Source of the DNA: JASFRI01 sp050115015
Lineage (GTDB): Bacteria; Acidobacteriota; Polarisedimenticolia; CBDVAL01
Direction: 5' to 3'
DNA length: 13,714 bases
Assembly (NCBI GenBank): GCA_050115015.1
Contig: JASFRI010000066.1
Location: forward strand, 1-13,714
Shown in pieces: positions 1-5,733 of this stretch (the first letter of the stretch is position 1; each line of letters opens with the position of its first letter). The notes below the pieces were generated by a model. That model did no database searches and had not been told where the DNA came from. It worked only from the letters and a program-made list of their open reading frames with translations. The position numbers were made by a program, and so were the translations under genes.

Positions 1-1
1 C

Positions 2-1351
2 GTGTTCCGGGAACTGGAGCGCAAGGGTCTGACCATGTTCGGGCAGATGACGGCCGGGTCGTGGATCTACATCGGCACCCAGGGGATCCTCCAGGGAACC
101 TACGAGACCTTCGCGGAGGTGGCCCGGCAGCACTTCGGGGGCAGCCTGCAGGGTCGTCTGGTGGTCACCGCCGGACTCGGCGGCATGGGAGGGGCGCAGC
201 CCCTCGCCGCGACCATGAACGGGGCCGCCTGCGTGGTGGCGGAGGTGGACCCCGACCGTGCCAGGCGCCGTGTCGACACCCGCTACTGCGAGGAGATGAC
301 CGAGGACCTGGACCGGGCGCTGGGCCTCGCCCTCTCGGCGCGGTCCCGGGGGAAGGCCCGCTCCGTCGCCTTCATCGGCAACGCCTGCGACCTCATCGTC
401 GAGCTGGCCAACCGGCAGATCGCCCCGGACATCGTCACCGACCAGACCAGCGCGCACGACGCCCTCAACGGCTACGTGCCGAACGGCATGCCCTACGCCG
501 ACGCCCTGGCGCTCCGGCGCTCCGATCCCGAGGAGTACCAGCGCCGCGCCATGGCCACCATGGCCGGCCACGTTCGTGGCATGCTGCGCCTGCAGCGCGG
601 AGGGTCGATCGTCTTCGACTACGGGAACAACATCCGGGCCCAGGCGCAGATCGCGGGCGTGGAGGACGCGTTCGACTATCCCGGGTTCGTCCCCGCCTAC
701 ATCCGTCCGCTGTTCTGCGAGGGCAAGGGGCCGTTCCGGTGGGCCGCCCTGAGCGGCGACCCCGCGGATATCCACCGCACCGACGACGCCATCCTGGAGA
801 CCTTCCCGGAGGACGAGGCGCTGTGCCGCTGGATCCGCATGGCCCGGGATCAGGTCGCCTTTCAGGGCCTCCCCTCCCGGATCTGCTGGCTCGGATACGG
901 GGCCCGCGCCCGCTTCGGTCGGGTGATCAACGACCTGGTGGCCTCCGGCGAGATCTCCGCCCCGATCGTGATCGGTCGCGACCACCTGGACGCCGGCTCC
1001 GTCGCCTCGCCGAACCGGGAGACCGAGGCGATGCGGGACGGCTCCGACGCCATCGCCGACTGGCCCATTCTCAACGCCCTGCTGAACGCGGTCTCCGGTG
1101 CGTCGTGGGTTTCGGTGCACCATGGCGGCGGCGTGGGGATCGGCTACTCGCTGCATGCCGGCATGGTGGTCGTGGCGGACGGCACGCCGGAGGCGGCGGC
1201 GCGGCTGGAACGCGTTCTGACCTGCGATCCGGGGATGGGGGTCGTCCGACACGCGGACGCCGGCTACCCCGAGGCAATCGCCTGCGCCCGGGAGCGGGGC
1301 GTCCGCGTTCCCATGCTCCCGACCGGGCGCGCGAAAGGAGAGGATCGATGA
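2..1351 (+). CDS. hutU: Urocanate hydratase (urocanase), 5'-truncated by the window edge
   Basis: Cytoplasmic enzyme of histidine degradation that hydrates urocanate to 4-imidazolone-5-propionate using tightly bound NAD+ as electrophile. The visible 449 residues include the nucleotide-binding glycine stretch GLGGMGGAQ (residues 58-66), the block FCEGKGPFRWAALSGDP, GLPSRICWLGYG with the family's conserved cysteine (residue 295 here, matching Cys410 of the Pseudomonas enzyme), GRDHLDAGSVASPNRETE and the C-terminal HHGGGVGIGYS block. The cysteine offset implies about 115 N-terminal residues lie left of the window, so the gene has no visible start; the total would be about 560 residues, normal for the family. 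The stop TGA overlaps the ATG of the next gene (ATGA), suggesting translational coupling. Other hut genes are not in view. All motifs checked are intact. Confidence 0.96.
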   Translation: MFRELERKGLTMFGQMTAGSWIYIGTQGILQGTYETFAEVARQHFGGSLQGRLVVTAGLGGMGGAQPLAATMNGAACVVAEVDPDRARRRVDTRYCEEMTEDLDRALGLALSARSRGKARSVAFIGNACDLIVELANRQIAPDIVTDQTSAHDALNGYVPNGMPYADALALRRSDPEEYQRRAMATMAGHVRGMLRLQRGGSIVFDYGNNIRAQAQIAGVEDAFDYPGFVPAYIRPLFCEGKGPFRWAALSGDPADIHRTDDAILETFPEDEALCRWIRMARDQVAFQGLPSRICWLGYGARARFGRVINDLVASGEISAPIVIGRDHLDAGSVASPNRETEAMRDGSDAIADWPILNALLNAVSGASWVSVHHGGGVGIGYSLHAGMVVVADGTPEAAARLERVLTCDPGMGVVRHADAGYPEAIACARERGVRVPMLPTGRAKGEDR

Positions 1352-1902
1352 GGTGCTGGTTGGCGTTGGGGATCGTGGTCCTGCTTGCGGTCGGCAGCGC
1401 CACCGCCGGCAACGGCGAGATGTTCCTGTCCATCTACGGCGGCTACGGCTACAACGACTCGAGCCTCGACGGCGAACCCGGGGAGGCGGGGATCCCGCCG
1501 TATGCAACGGGCCGGGATTCGATCCCGTACGGGATCGTCTGGGGTGGAGAGACGCCGGTGGCCGGGGGTAGCATCGGGCTGCAGTTCAACCAGCTCGACG
1601 ATATCCGCATGGATACCCTGATGTTCTCCATCATGCTCAACTTCGCGTCCCACGACACCCGCAAGGGGATCGGACGGGTGATCTACAACCGGGCCTCGGG
1701 CTACATCCTCGTCGGCGCGGGGATGATGCGTTACTCGGACCCCAGCGACACCGACTACGTCTTCGCCGGACAGGTCGGGATCGGCGGCCAGTTCAAGTTC
1801 AACCGCGTCGTGGGGCTGCGCTGGGAGCTGACCGGGATCGGTGCACCCCGGAAGAGCCTGATCAACACCCAGGCGACCATGGGCGTGGCGTTCTATTGGT
1901 GA
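1348..1902 (+). CDS. Small secreted beta-barrel-type outer-membrane protein, unknown function
   Basis: 184 residues. The ATG at 1348 overlaps the hutU stop as ATGA and is preceded by a good Shine-Dalgarno (aaaggag, 1334-1340). The N-terminus is a signal peptide: a short basic start (MRCW), a hydrophobic core and a cleavage-like SATA-GN near residue 20. The mature part is rich in Gly, Tyr and Ser, with alternating polar/hydrophobic strands such as FLSIYGGYGYN, SGYILVGAGMMRY and FAGQVGIGGQFKF, and ends in MGVAFYW. A terminal aromatic residue on an amphipathic strand is the usual outer-membrane insertion signal. I infer a small barrel of about eight strands (OmpA/OmpW-like size). I do not recognise a specific family. 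Coupling to a cytoplasmic urocanase is odd; a role in histidine or urocanate passage is speculation. Its last 10 bases overlap the convergent TPR-like gene. Confidence 0.75.
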   Translation: MRCWLALGIVVLLAVGSATAGNGEMFLSIYGGYGYNDSSLDGEPGEAGIPPYATGRDSIPYGIVWGGETPVAGGSIGLQFNQLDDIRMDTLMFSIMLNFASHDTRKGIGRVIYNRASGYILVGAGMMRYSDPSDTDYVFAGQVGIGGQFKFNRVVGLRWELTGIGAPRKSLINTQATMGVAFYW

Positions 1903-2237
1903 TGATCCCCTCCGGGGGAACCGCCGCGGTCGATCGGGAGGGGGTGGCCGGCATCGGCCAGCTTCGCCGCGATCCGGGAGGCGATCCCGTCGGCCCGGCG
2001 GTGCTCCTCCGGGCCCAGATCCAGGTCCCGAAGCCCACGGAGCACGTTCTCCACCTGGTGTAGCAGCTCCGGATCCGGGAACACCTCGTAGGCCAGCTCG
2101 TAGGCGCGCATGAGGCCGAAGTAAGACTCGACCCGCTCCGGGTCCTCCTCCAGCGCGCCGAGGAACGCGGCGATCGCCTCGGCCAGCTCGCCGCGCTGGA
2201 GCAGATCGAACGCCCGCTCCGAGGTGCTCCGGCTCAT
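1893..2237 (-). CDS. Small TPR-like helical protein
   Basis: 114 residues, no signal peptide, no membrane segment. Residues about 5-45 resemble a tetratricopeptide helix pair: a helix with small residues (AFDLLQRGELAEAIAAFLGAL), the typical DP turn (EEDPE), then VESYFGLMRAYELA. A second helical pair follows (PELLHQVENVLRGLRDL and EEHRRADGIASRIAAKLADAG). It is probably a protein-interaction module. It begins 9 bases downstream of the cysteine dioxygenase stop with no clear ribosome binding site, so it is likely translated by coupling in one operon. The stop lies inside the convergent beta-barrel gene (10-base tail-to-tail overlap). The charged tail after about residue 100 (DRGGSPGGDHHQ) looks unstructured. 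Function unknown. Confidence 0.6.
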   Translation of the reverse strand: MSRSTSERAFDLLQRGELAEAIAAFLGALEEDPERVESYFGLMRAYELAYEVFPDPELLHQVENVLRGLRDLDLGPEEHRRADGIASRIAAKLADAGHPLPIDRGGSPGGDHHQ

Positions 2238-2246
2238 CGATCGGGG

Positions 2247-2867
2247 TCAGGCCGGGGCGACGACCCTCCCCCCCTCCGAGTAGTAGGAAAGCTGTACCCG
2301 CTCGCAGGAGCGGTTCGCGAGGTCGTAGACGACGCAGCTGTCGATGGGGTGCGAGTAGACGTGCAGGCTGATCGCCGGCTCGCCGAAGGCCTCCAGGTTC
2401 GCGATCTCGTGGATGGTCTCCTGCCGATCGACGGTGCAGATCGCGCCGACGCTCGCGATGTCGATGTGCGACGTCTCCTCCAGCAGCACCGGCGCCTGCG
2501 AACCGGCCTTGCAGCGCCGCGGGTCGTCCCCCGGCCCGCCCATGCCGCAGGCCACCCGGCGGTAGTTCTGCAGCGTCAGCATGCCGCGCTGCACGGACAT
2601 CCACCCGTGCTGGTTGTCGTGGTTGTGGATCGGCGTACGGTGGCCGACGCCCCAGCAGAGCAGGATCACCTCGAACAGATCGTTGCGAAAGACCTTGTTG
2701 CGGGTGTAGCGCTCCGGGATGAAATGACAGTAGCGCTCGAGGGAGTCCCGCTCCAGCAGCAGGCTGGACATCTCCTGCAGCACCCTTTCGCGCATGAAGC
2801 GCTCCGCCGGGATGGCCCGAAGCCGCTCCACGAACTCGTCGATGGGGACGCGCCGGATCTCGTGCAT
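2247..2867 (-). CDS. Cysteine dioxygenase, bacterial (Gly) type
   Basis: 206 residues, cupin fold, cytoplasmic. Predicted to oxidise the thiol of L-cysteine to cysteine sulfinate with O2 at a non-haem Fe(II) bound by three histidines. Visible: YTRN with R55, which in the mammalian enzyme binds the substrate carboxylate; the metal motif H81-N-H83 followed by H87; the third ligand H153 in QETIHEI; and the Ser-His-Tyr triad S167-L-H169-V-Y171. Position 88 is Gly where the mammalian enzyme has the cysteine of its Cys-Tyr crosslink, as is usual in bacterial members. The retained Arg argues for cysteine rather than 3-mercaptopropionate, though I cannot exclude another thiol. The ATG at 2867 lacks a strong Shine-Dalgarno, but a good -10 box lies just upstream. 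A TPR-like gene follows after 9 bases. Confidence 0.85.
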   Translation of the reverse strand: MHEIRRVPIDEFVERLRAIPAERFMRERVLQEMSSLLLERDSLERYCHFIPERYTRNKVFRNDLFEVILLCWGVGHRTPIHNHDNQHGWMSVQRGMLTLQNYRRVACGMGGPGDDPRRCKAGSQAPVLLEETSHIDIASVGAICTVDRQETIHEIANLEAFGEPAISLHVYSHPIDSCVVYDLANRSCERVQLSYYSEGGRVVAPA

Positions 2868-2888
2868 GGAAAACCCAGGTGATACCGG

Positions 2889-2917
2889 ATTATACCCCGG
2901 AGCGGGCCTGTCGCCTA
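2889..2917 (-). promoter_or_regulatory. Candidate sigma70-type promoter for the cysteine dioxygenase gene
   Basis: On the minus strand a perfect TATAAT (2894 to 2889) stands out in GC-rich DNA, with a weak -35 TAGGCG (2917 to 2912, 3 of 6 matches) at 17 bases. The ATG is 21 bases below the -10, implying a leader of only about 15 bases. A short inverted repeat (CCTGT / ACAGG, 2909-2922) overlaps the -35 and could be an operator, but it is weak. The downstream genes could also receive read-through from the tRNA unit. Confidence 0.5.
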
Positions 2918-2960
2918 CAGGGCACGTCAGGCGCCCGGCCGGATATCGCGATGGGGAGGT

Positions 2961-3036
2961 TGGTGGACGGTAAGGGGATCGAACCCTCGACCTCGGCGTT
3001 GCGAACGCCGCGCTCTCCCAGCTGAGCTAACCGCCC
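2961..3036 (-). tRNA. tRNA-Ala, anticodon CGC
   Basis: 76-base cloverleaf on the minus strand, 5' end at 3036, CCA encoded at 2963-2961. The acceptor arms GGGCGGT and ACCGTCC pair fully and include G3:U70, the alanine identity pair. The D arm is GCTC/GAGC, the anticodon stem CGGCG/CGCCG holds loop TTCGCAA (anticodon CGC, reading GCG), and the T arm is GAGGG-TTCGATC-CCCTT. It lies 17 bases downstream of tRNA-Val and is probably on the same transcript. Confidence 0.97.
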
Positions 3037-3053
3037 GATTCAGGTGCTGCTAT

Positions 3054-3128
3054 TGGTGGGCCGTGTTGGATTTGAACCAACGACTTCTACCGTGTGAGGA
3101 TAGCACTCTTCCGCTGAGTTAACGGCCC
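3054..3128 (-). tRNA. tRNA-Val, anticodon CAC
   Basis: 75-base cloverleaf on the minus strand, 5' end at 3128, CCA encoded. The acceptor GGGCCGT pairs perfectly with ACGGCCC; discriminator A. The anticodon stem CTATC/GGTAG carries loop CTCACAC (anticodon CAC, reading GTG). The T arm is GTTGG-TTCAAAT-CCAAC. With the adjacent Ala(CGC), both tRNAs have C at the wobble position and so serve only G-ending codons, which suits this GC-rich genome. Confidence 0.96.
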
Positions 3129-3136
3129 ACTCCTGC

Positions 3137-3154
3137 CGGCCCGCCGGCGGGCCG
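3137..3154 (-). repeat. 18-base perfect GC-only palindrome in the tRNA leader
   Basis: Positions 3137-3145 are the exact reverse complement of 3146-3154 (CGGCCCGCC / GGCGGGCCG). As RNA it gives a 7-pair all-GC stem with a four-base CCGG loop, ending 8 bases before the mature tRNA-Val 5' end and 43 bases after the PP-loop stop. No T-run follows on either strand, so it is not a classic intrinsic terminator. It could stop leaking transcription, mark processing, or bind a protein. Confidence 0.5.
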
Positions 3155-3162
3155 ACCCGCCG

Positions 3163-3192
3163 ATGATAGCGCAACCGGGACGCGCCTGCCAG
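3163..3192 (-). promoter_or_regulatory. Candidate promoter for the tRNA-Val/tRNA-Ala unit
   Basis: Minus strand: -35 CTGGCA (3192 to 3187, 4 of 6) and -10 TATCAT (3168 to 3163, 5 of 6), spaced 18 bases, just after the stop of the PP-loop gene. The predicted start, near 3156, is followed by a very GC-rich discriminator, as at stringently controlled stable-RNA promoters. The tRNA-Val 5' end is 34 bases below the -10. Confidence 0.45.
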
Positions 3193-3196
3193 GCCC

Positions 3197-4240
3197 TCAT
3201 AGCAACAGGGCCTCGCACTCCGCCTGCGGGGCGGGCCGCACCTCCAGCACCTCCTCCCGGGCGTCGCGCTCCAGGCGGACCCGCACCCGATCGCGGTCCC
3301 GCGCATTGGAGTAACGGGCGGTGATGGCGGCGATCCGCTCCTTCGCGGCGGCATCCGGCTCGCCCTCCACGAGGGTGAGCGGCGAGGAGCAGTCCAGCGC
3401 GGTGGCGGTCCACCGACCCCGACGGTAGCGCTCCAGGAAGTTGTTCTCGGGCTCGTCCCGGCCGACGATCGCCTTCACCGTGGGGCTCAGCCGGATGTGC
3501 CGGCCCACCTTGAGAAAGACGAGGTCCTCCGTCTCCAGTCCGTCCGCCCCGGTGTGATCGAGCAGGTCCTGGAACCGGCGTCCGAAGTTCCGGTCCGTGA
3601 GGAAGCAGCAGCCGCCGGACGGCTGCGGGTACTCGGCAATGCCGTACTTTCGCGCCAGGGCCATCTGGATCTTGCGCGAGCGCCCGACGATCCGGGGCAG
3701 CCGGTCGCGGTCCACCCAGCCGCGCTGCTCGGGAACCGTCGGCTCCAGCAGCCGGGCGGACAGCGGCCGCAGGAGGTATCCCTCCAGATCGGCATCCCGC
3801 TCGATCTGGCGCAGCGCGCGGCGGTGCTGGGACATCGGTCGCTGTCCGAGGACCTCACCCGTGAACACGAAATGCGCGCCGACCTCCTCCATGTAGGCCC
3901 TGGCCCGCTGCAACATGAAGATGCGGCAGTCGATACAGGGGTTCATCACCTTGCCGTAGCCGTATTTCGGGTTCAGGACGAGCTTCAGGTACTCCTCGGC
4001 GATGTCGATCACCTCGATGGGGATGTCGGCGTCGGCGCCTGCCCGGAGGCCCTCGTGGCGCAGCCGCTCCGGCCGCTCGTCGGGCCGGTTCAGCGCCCGC
4101 CGCGCGTCGGTCTTGCAGAAGCCCGTCGAGAAGTTCAGGCCGATCACGTTCAGTCCCTGTTCCCGCAGGACGCAGGCGGCCAGGGTCGAGTCCAGCCCCC
4201 CGGAGATGAGCCCGATCGCGGTGATGCCGCTACGTTCCAT
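3197..4240 (-). CDS. PP-loop sulfur transferase (short ThiI/MnmA-like tRNA thiolase) with C-terminal NFACT-R-like domain
   Basis: 347 residues, cytoplasmic. The N-terminal ATP-pyrophosphatase domain has the PP-loop SGGLDS (13-18), which adenylates the tRNA base. A CxxC lies in NPCIDC (C102, C105), followed by TGEVLGQRPMSQ and PSGGCC (C211, C212). Related archaeal and bacterial enzymes of this type use such cysteines to hold an Fe-S cluster or carry persulfide. The C-terminal part (about 240-347; LKVGRHIRL, KAIVGRDEPEN) resembles the NFACT-R/DUF814 RNA-binding module. There is no THUMP or rhodanese domain, so it is not a canonical ThiI. I infer tRNA 2- or 4-thiouridine formation. Start: the ATG at 4240 has AGGAGG five bases upstream; a GTG at 4246 overlaps that site and is less likely. 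It overlaps the TusA-like gene by 11 bases, so sulfur supply from that carrier is a natural inference. Confidence 0.82.
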   Translation of the reverse strand: MERSGITAIGLISGGLDSTLAACVLREQGLNVIGLNFSTGFCKTDARRALNRPDERPERLRHEGLRAGADADIPIEVIDIAEEYLKLVLNPKYGYGKVMNPCIDCRIFMLQRARAYMEEVGAHFVFTGEVLGQRPMSQHRRALRQIERDADLEGYLLRPLSARLLEPTVPEQRGWVDRDRLPRIVGRSRKIQMALARKYGIAEYPQPSGGCCFLTDRNFGRRFQDLLDHTGADGLETEDLVFLKVGRHIRLSPTVKAIVGRDEPENNFLERYRRGRWTATALDCSSPLTLVEGEPDAAAKERIAAITARYSNARDRDRVRVRLERDAREEVLEVRPAPQAECEALLL

Positions 4241-4547
4241 CCACACCTCCTCGTCCCGCCTGCCGCCGGGGATTACGCCCGGGCCCGACCTCCACGAAGA
4301 GCCGCAACTCGCCGCCGTCGGCCACCCAGCCCAGGTAGCGGTGCCCCCACGCCCGGCACCAGTTCGGCAGGTCGATCAGGGCCACCCGATCGTCGGCGCG
4401 CAGCTCCAGGATGGCCCCGCGGGACAGCGATCGTACCCGGTCGGCGGTCCGCACGATCGGGATGGGACAGAACATCCCCACCGCGTCGACGACCACCTCC
4501 GCCGCCGGGATCTCGTCGAGCCTGTGATCTGCCGTCGCCACCGTCAT
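4230..4547 (-). CDS. TusA/SirA-family sulfur carrier protein
   Basis: 105 residues, small cytoplasmic alpha/beta protein. The family signature is clear: VDAVGMFCPIPIVRT with C27, P28 and P30 (CPxP). In TusA this cysteine accepts a persulfide from a cysteine desulfurase and passes it on for tRNA thiolation or other sulfur uses. The remainder (GAILELRADDRVALIDLPNWC, then GHRYLGWVADGGELRLFVE) matches the family's core, including a second cysteine late in the fold. The tail after about residue 90 (PGRNPRRQAGRGG) is basic and extra. The ATG at 4547 is chosen because it gives family length; longer in-frame extension reads as shadow of the upstream gene. It lies 43 bases after the desulfurase-like gene and its end overlaps the PP-loop gene start, placing it between presumed donor and acceptor. 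Confidence 0.85.
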   Translation of the reverse strand: MTVATADHRLDEIPAAEVVVDAVGMFCPIPIVRTADRVRSLSRGAILELRADDRVALIDLPNWCRAWGHRYLGWVADGGELRLFVEVGPGRNPRRQAGRGGVDGT

Positions 4548-4590
4548 GCCTGGGACCAGCCTCGGAGTGTAGCGGCCGGCCACGGAGGGA

Positions 4591-5733
4591 TCAACCGCCG
4601 GCGATGGTACGGAGCTGCTGCACCGCCGCGGGCAGGACGTCGAGGACGCGATCCACGTCCTCGTCCCGGCTTTCGGGACCCAGGGACAGCAGGAGCGAGC
4701 ACTGGATGCGTTCCCGCTCCAGGTCCATCGCCTCGAGCACGTGGCTCGGCTTCCCGATGCTCTCCGCGCAGGTGGAGCCCGTCGACGCCTCCACCCCGGC
4801 CCGCCGCAGACGGAACAGCAGCGCCTCCCCCTCCGCACCCGGGAACGACGCGTGGAGATGCCCCGGAAGCCGCCCGCCGGGCCCACCGCCCTGGACCGTC
4901 ATCCCGCCGATCCGCTCGCCCAGTCCCGCCTCGAGACGATCGCGCAGCGCCTCGATCCGTGCCCAGCGCTCCCGCCGCCGCCCGGTCACCCGCCGGGCGG
5001 CGACATCCAGGGAACGCAGCGCCAGCGGGTCGAGCTCTCCCGCCCGCCGGCCACCCTCCTGCGTGCCCCCCTCCACCAGCGGCAGCACGCGCACCCCTTC
5101 CCGCACCCGGAGGGCGCCGGAGCCGGGAAGGGCCCCGAGGGGGGCGCCGGACAGGCTGACCAGGTCTGCCCCGCCCGGACCCACCGGCACCGCGCGCCAG
5201 GGCGCCGAGGCGGCGGCATCGACGTGCAGGAGGGCGCCGGCCCCGTGGGCCATCGCCGCGGCCTCCTCCACCGGCTGCACCGTCCCCACCTCGTGGTTCG
5301 CATGCTGGACCGAGACCAGCGCCGCCGGCGTGGCGAGCGCCCTCCGGAGTGCGTCGAGGTCCACCCGGCCGCATGGGTCCACCCGGACCAGCTCGAACTC
5401 CCAGCCCTGCCGGGCCAGCGAGCGGATCGGATGGAGGACGGAGAGGTGCTCGACGGCCGTGGCGACGATCCGCCGCGACCCCAGGGCACGGGCGGCTCCC
5501 TTGATGGCCAGGTTGGCCGCCTCGGTGCCGCCGGCGGTGAGCACGATCTCGCCGTCGGGGACTCCCAGAAACGCAGCCGCCGCTTCCCGCGCGGACTCGC
5601 GGATCGCCCGGCGCCGCTCCGCCGGCAGGGGACCCTCCCCGATCTCCGCCAACAGCGACGCCAGGGCCTCCCCCACGCCGGGCGACAGCGGTGCCTGGAA
5701 GGCGTGGTTGAACCAGCTACGCCGCGGTGTCAA
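4591..5733 (-). CDS. Cysteine-desulfurase-like protein lacking the PLP lysine (probable pseudoenzyme)
   Basis: 380 residues with the class V aminotransferase fold of IscS/NifS. Retained: AGGTEAANLAIKG (67-79), H96 in the cofactor-stacking position, HANHEVG (144-150), D172, the GGTQEGGRRAG block, and the mobile-loop cysteine C322 in STGSTCAES. Changed by ungapped comparison with E. coli IscS: the SSHK motif reads SGAP, so the PLP-binding lysine is P198 and the His before it A197; the Asp-x-x-Gln cofactor motif ends in A175; RSGT reads RAGE; the substrate arginine of SIRFSLG is L348; and DNAATTP near the start reads NHAFQAP. It should therefore not form the usual internal aldimine. The start is TTG at 5733, overlapping the upstream stop (TTGA). 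A GTG 57 bases further in would remove part of the fold's usual start. The frame is open and intact, so it is not a decayed gene in the ordinary sense. TusA and PP-loop genes follow. Confidence 0.8.
   Translation of the reverse strand: MTPRRSWFNHAFQAPLSPGVGEALASLLAEIGEGPLPAERRRAIRESAREAAAAFLGVPDGEIVLTAGGTEAANLAIKGAARALGSRRIVATAVEHLSVLHPIRSLARQGWEFELVRVDPCGRVDLDALRRALATPAALVSVQHANHEVGTVQPVEEAAAMAHGAGALLHVDAAASAPWRAVPVGPGGADLVSLSGAPLGALPGSGALRVREGVRVLPLVEGGTQEGGRRAGELDPLALRSLDVAARRVTGRRRERWARIEALRDRLEAGLGERIGGMTVQGGGPGGRLPGHLHASFPGAEGEALLFRLRRAGVEASTGSTCAESIGKPSHVLEAMDLERERIQCSLLLSLGPESRDEDVDRVLDVLPAAVQQLRTIAGG

Noticed and set aside
61..1347. Plus-strand open frame running through hutU in frame with the barrel gene
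   Set aside because: It is a His/Arg/Pro-rich shadow of the urocanase; the signal peptide and Shine-Dalgarno place the real start at 1348.
4241..4246. GTG at 4246 as the start of the PP-loop gene
   Set aside because: It overlaps the AGGAGG sequence that is well placed for the ATG at 4240.
5140..5170. A frameshift or sequencing error hiding the missing SHK lysine
   Set aside because: The other two frames of this stretch give no His-Lys pair, and flanking residues align without gaps on both sides in one frame, so a local indel does not explain the loss. A point-error explanation would need several independent changes.
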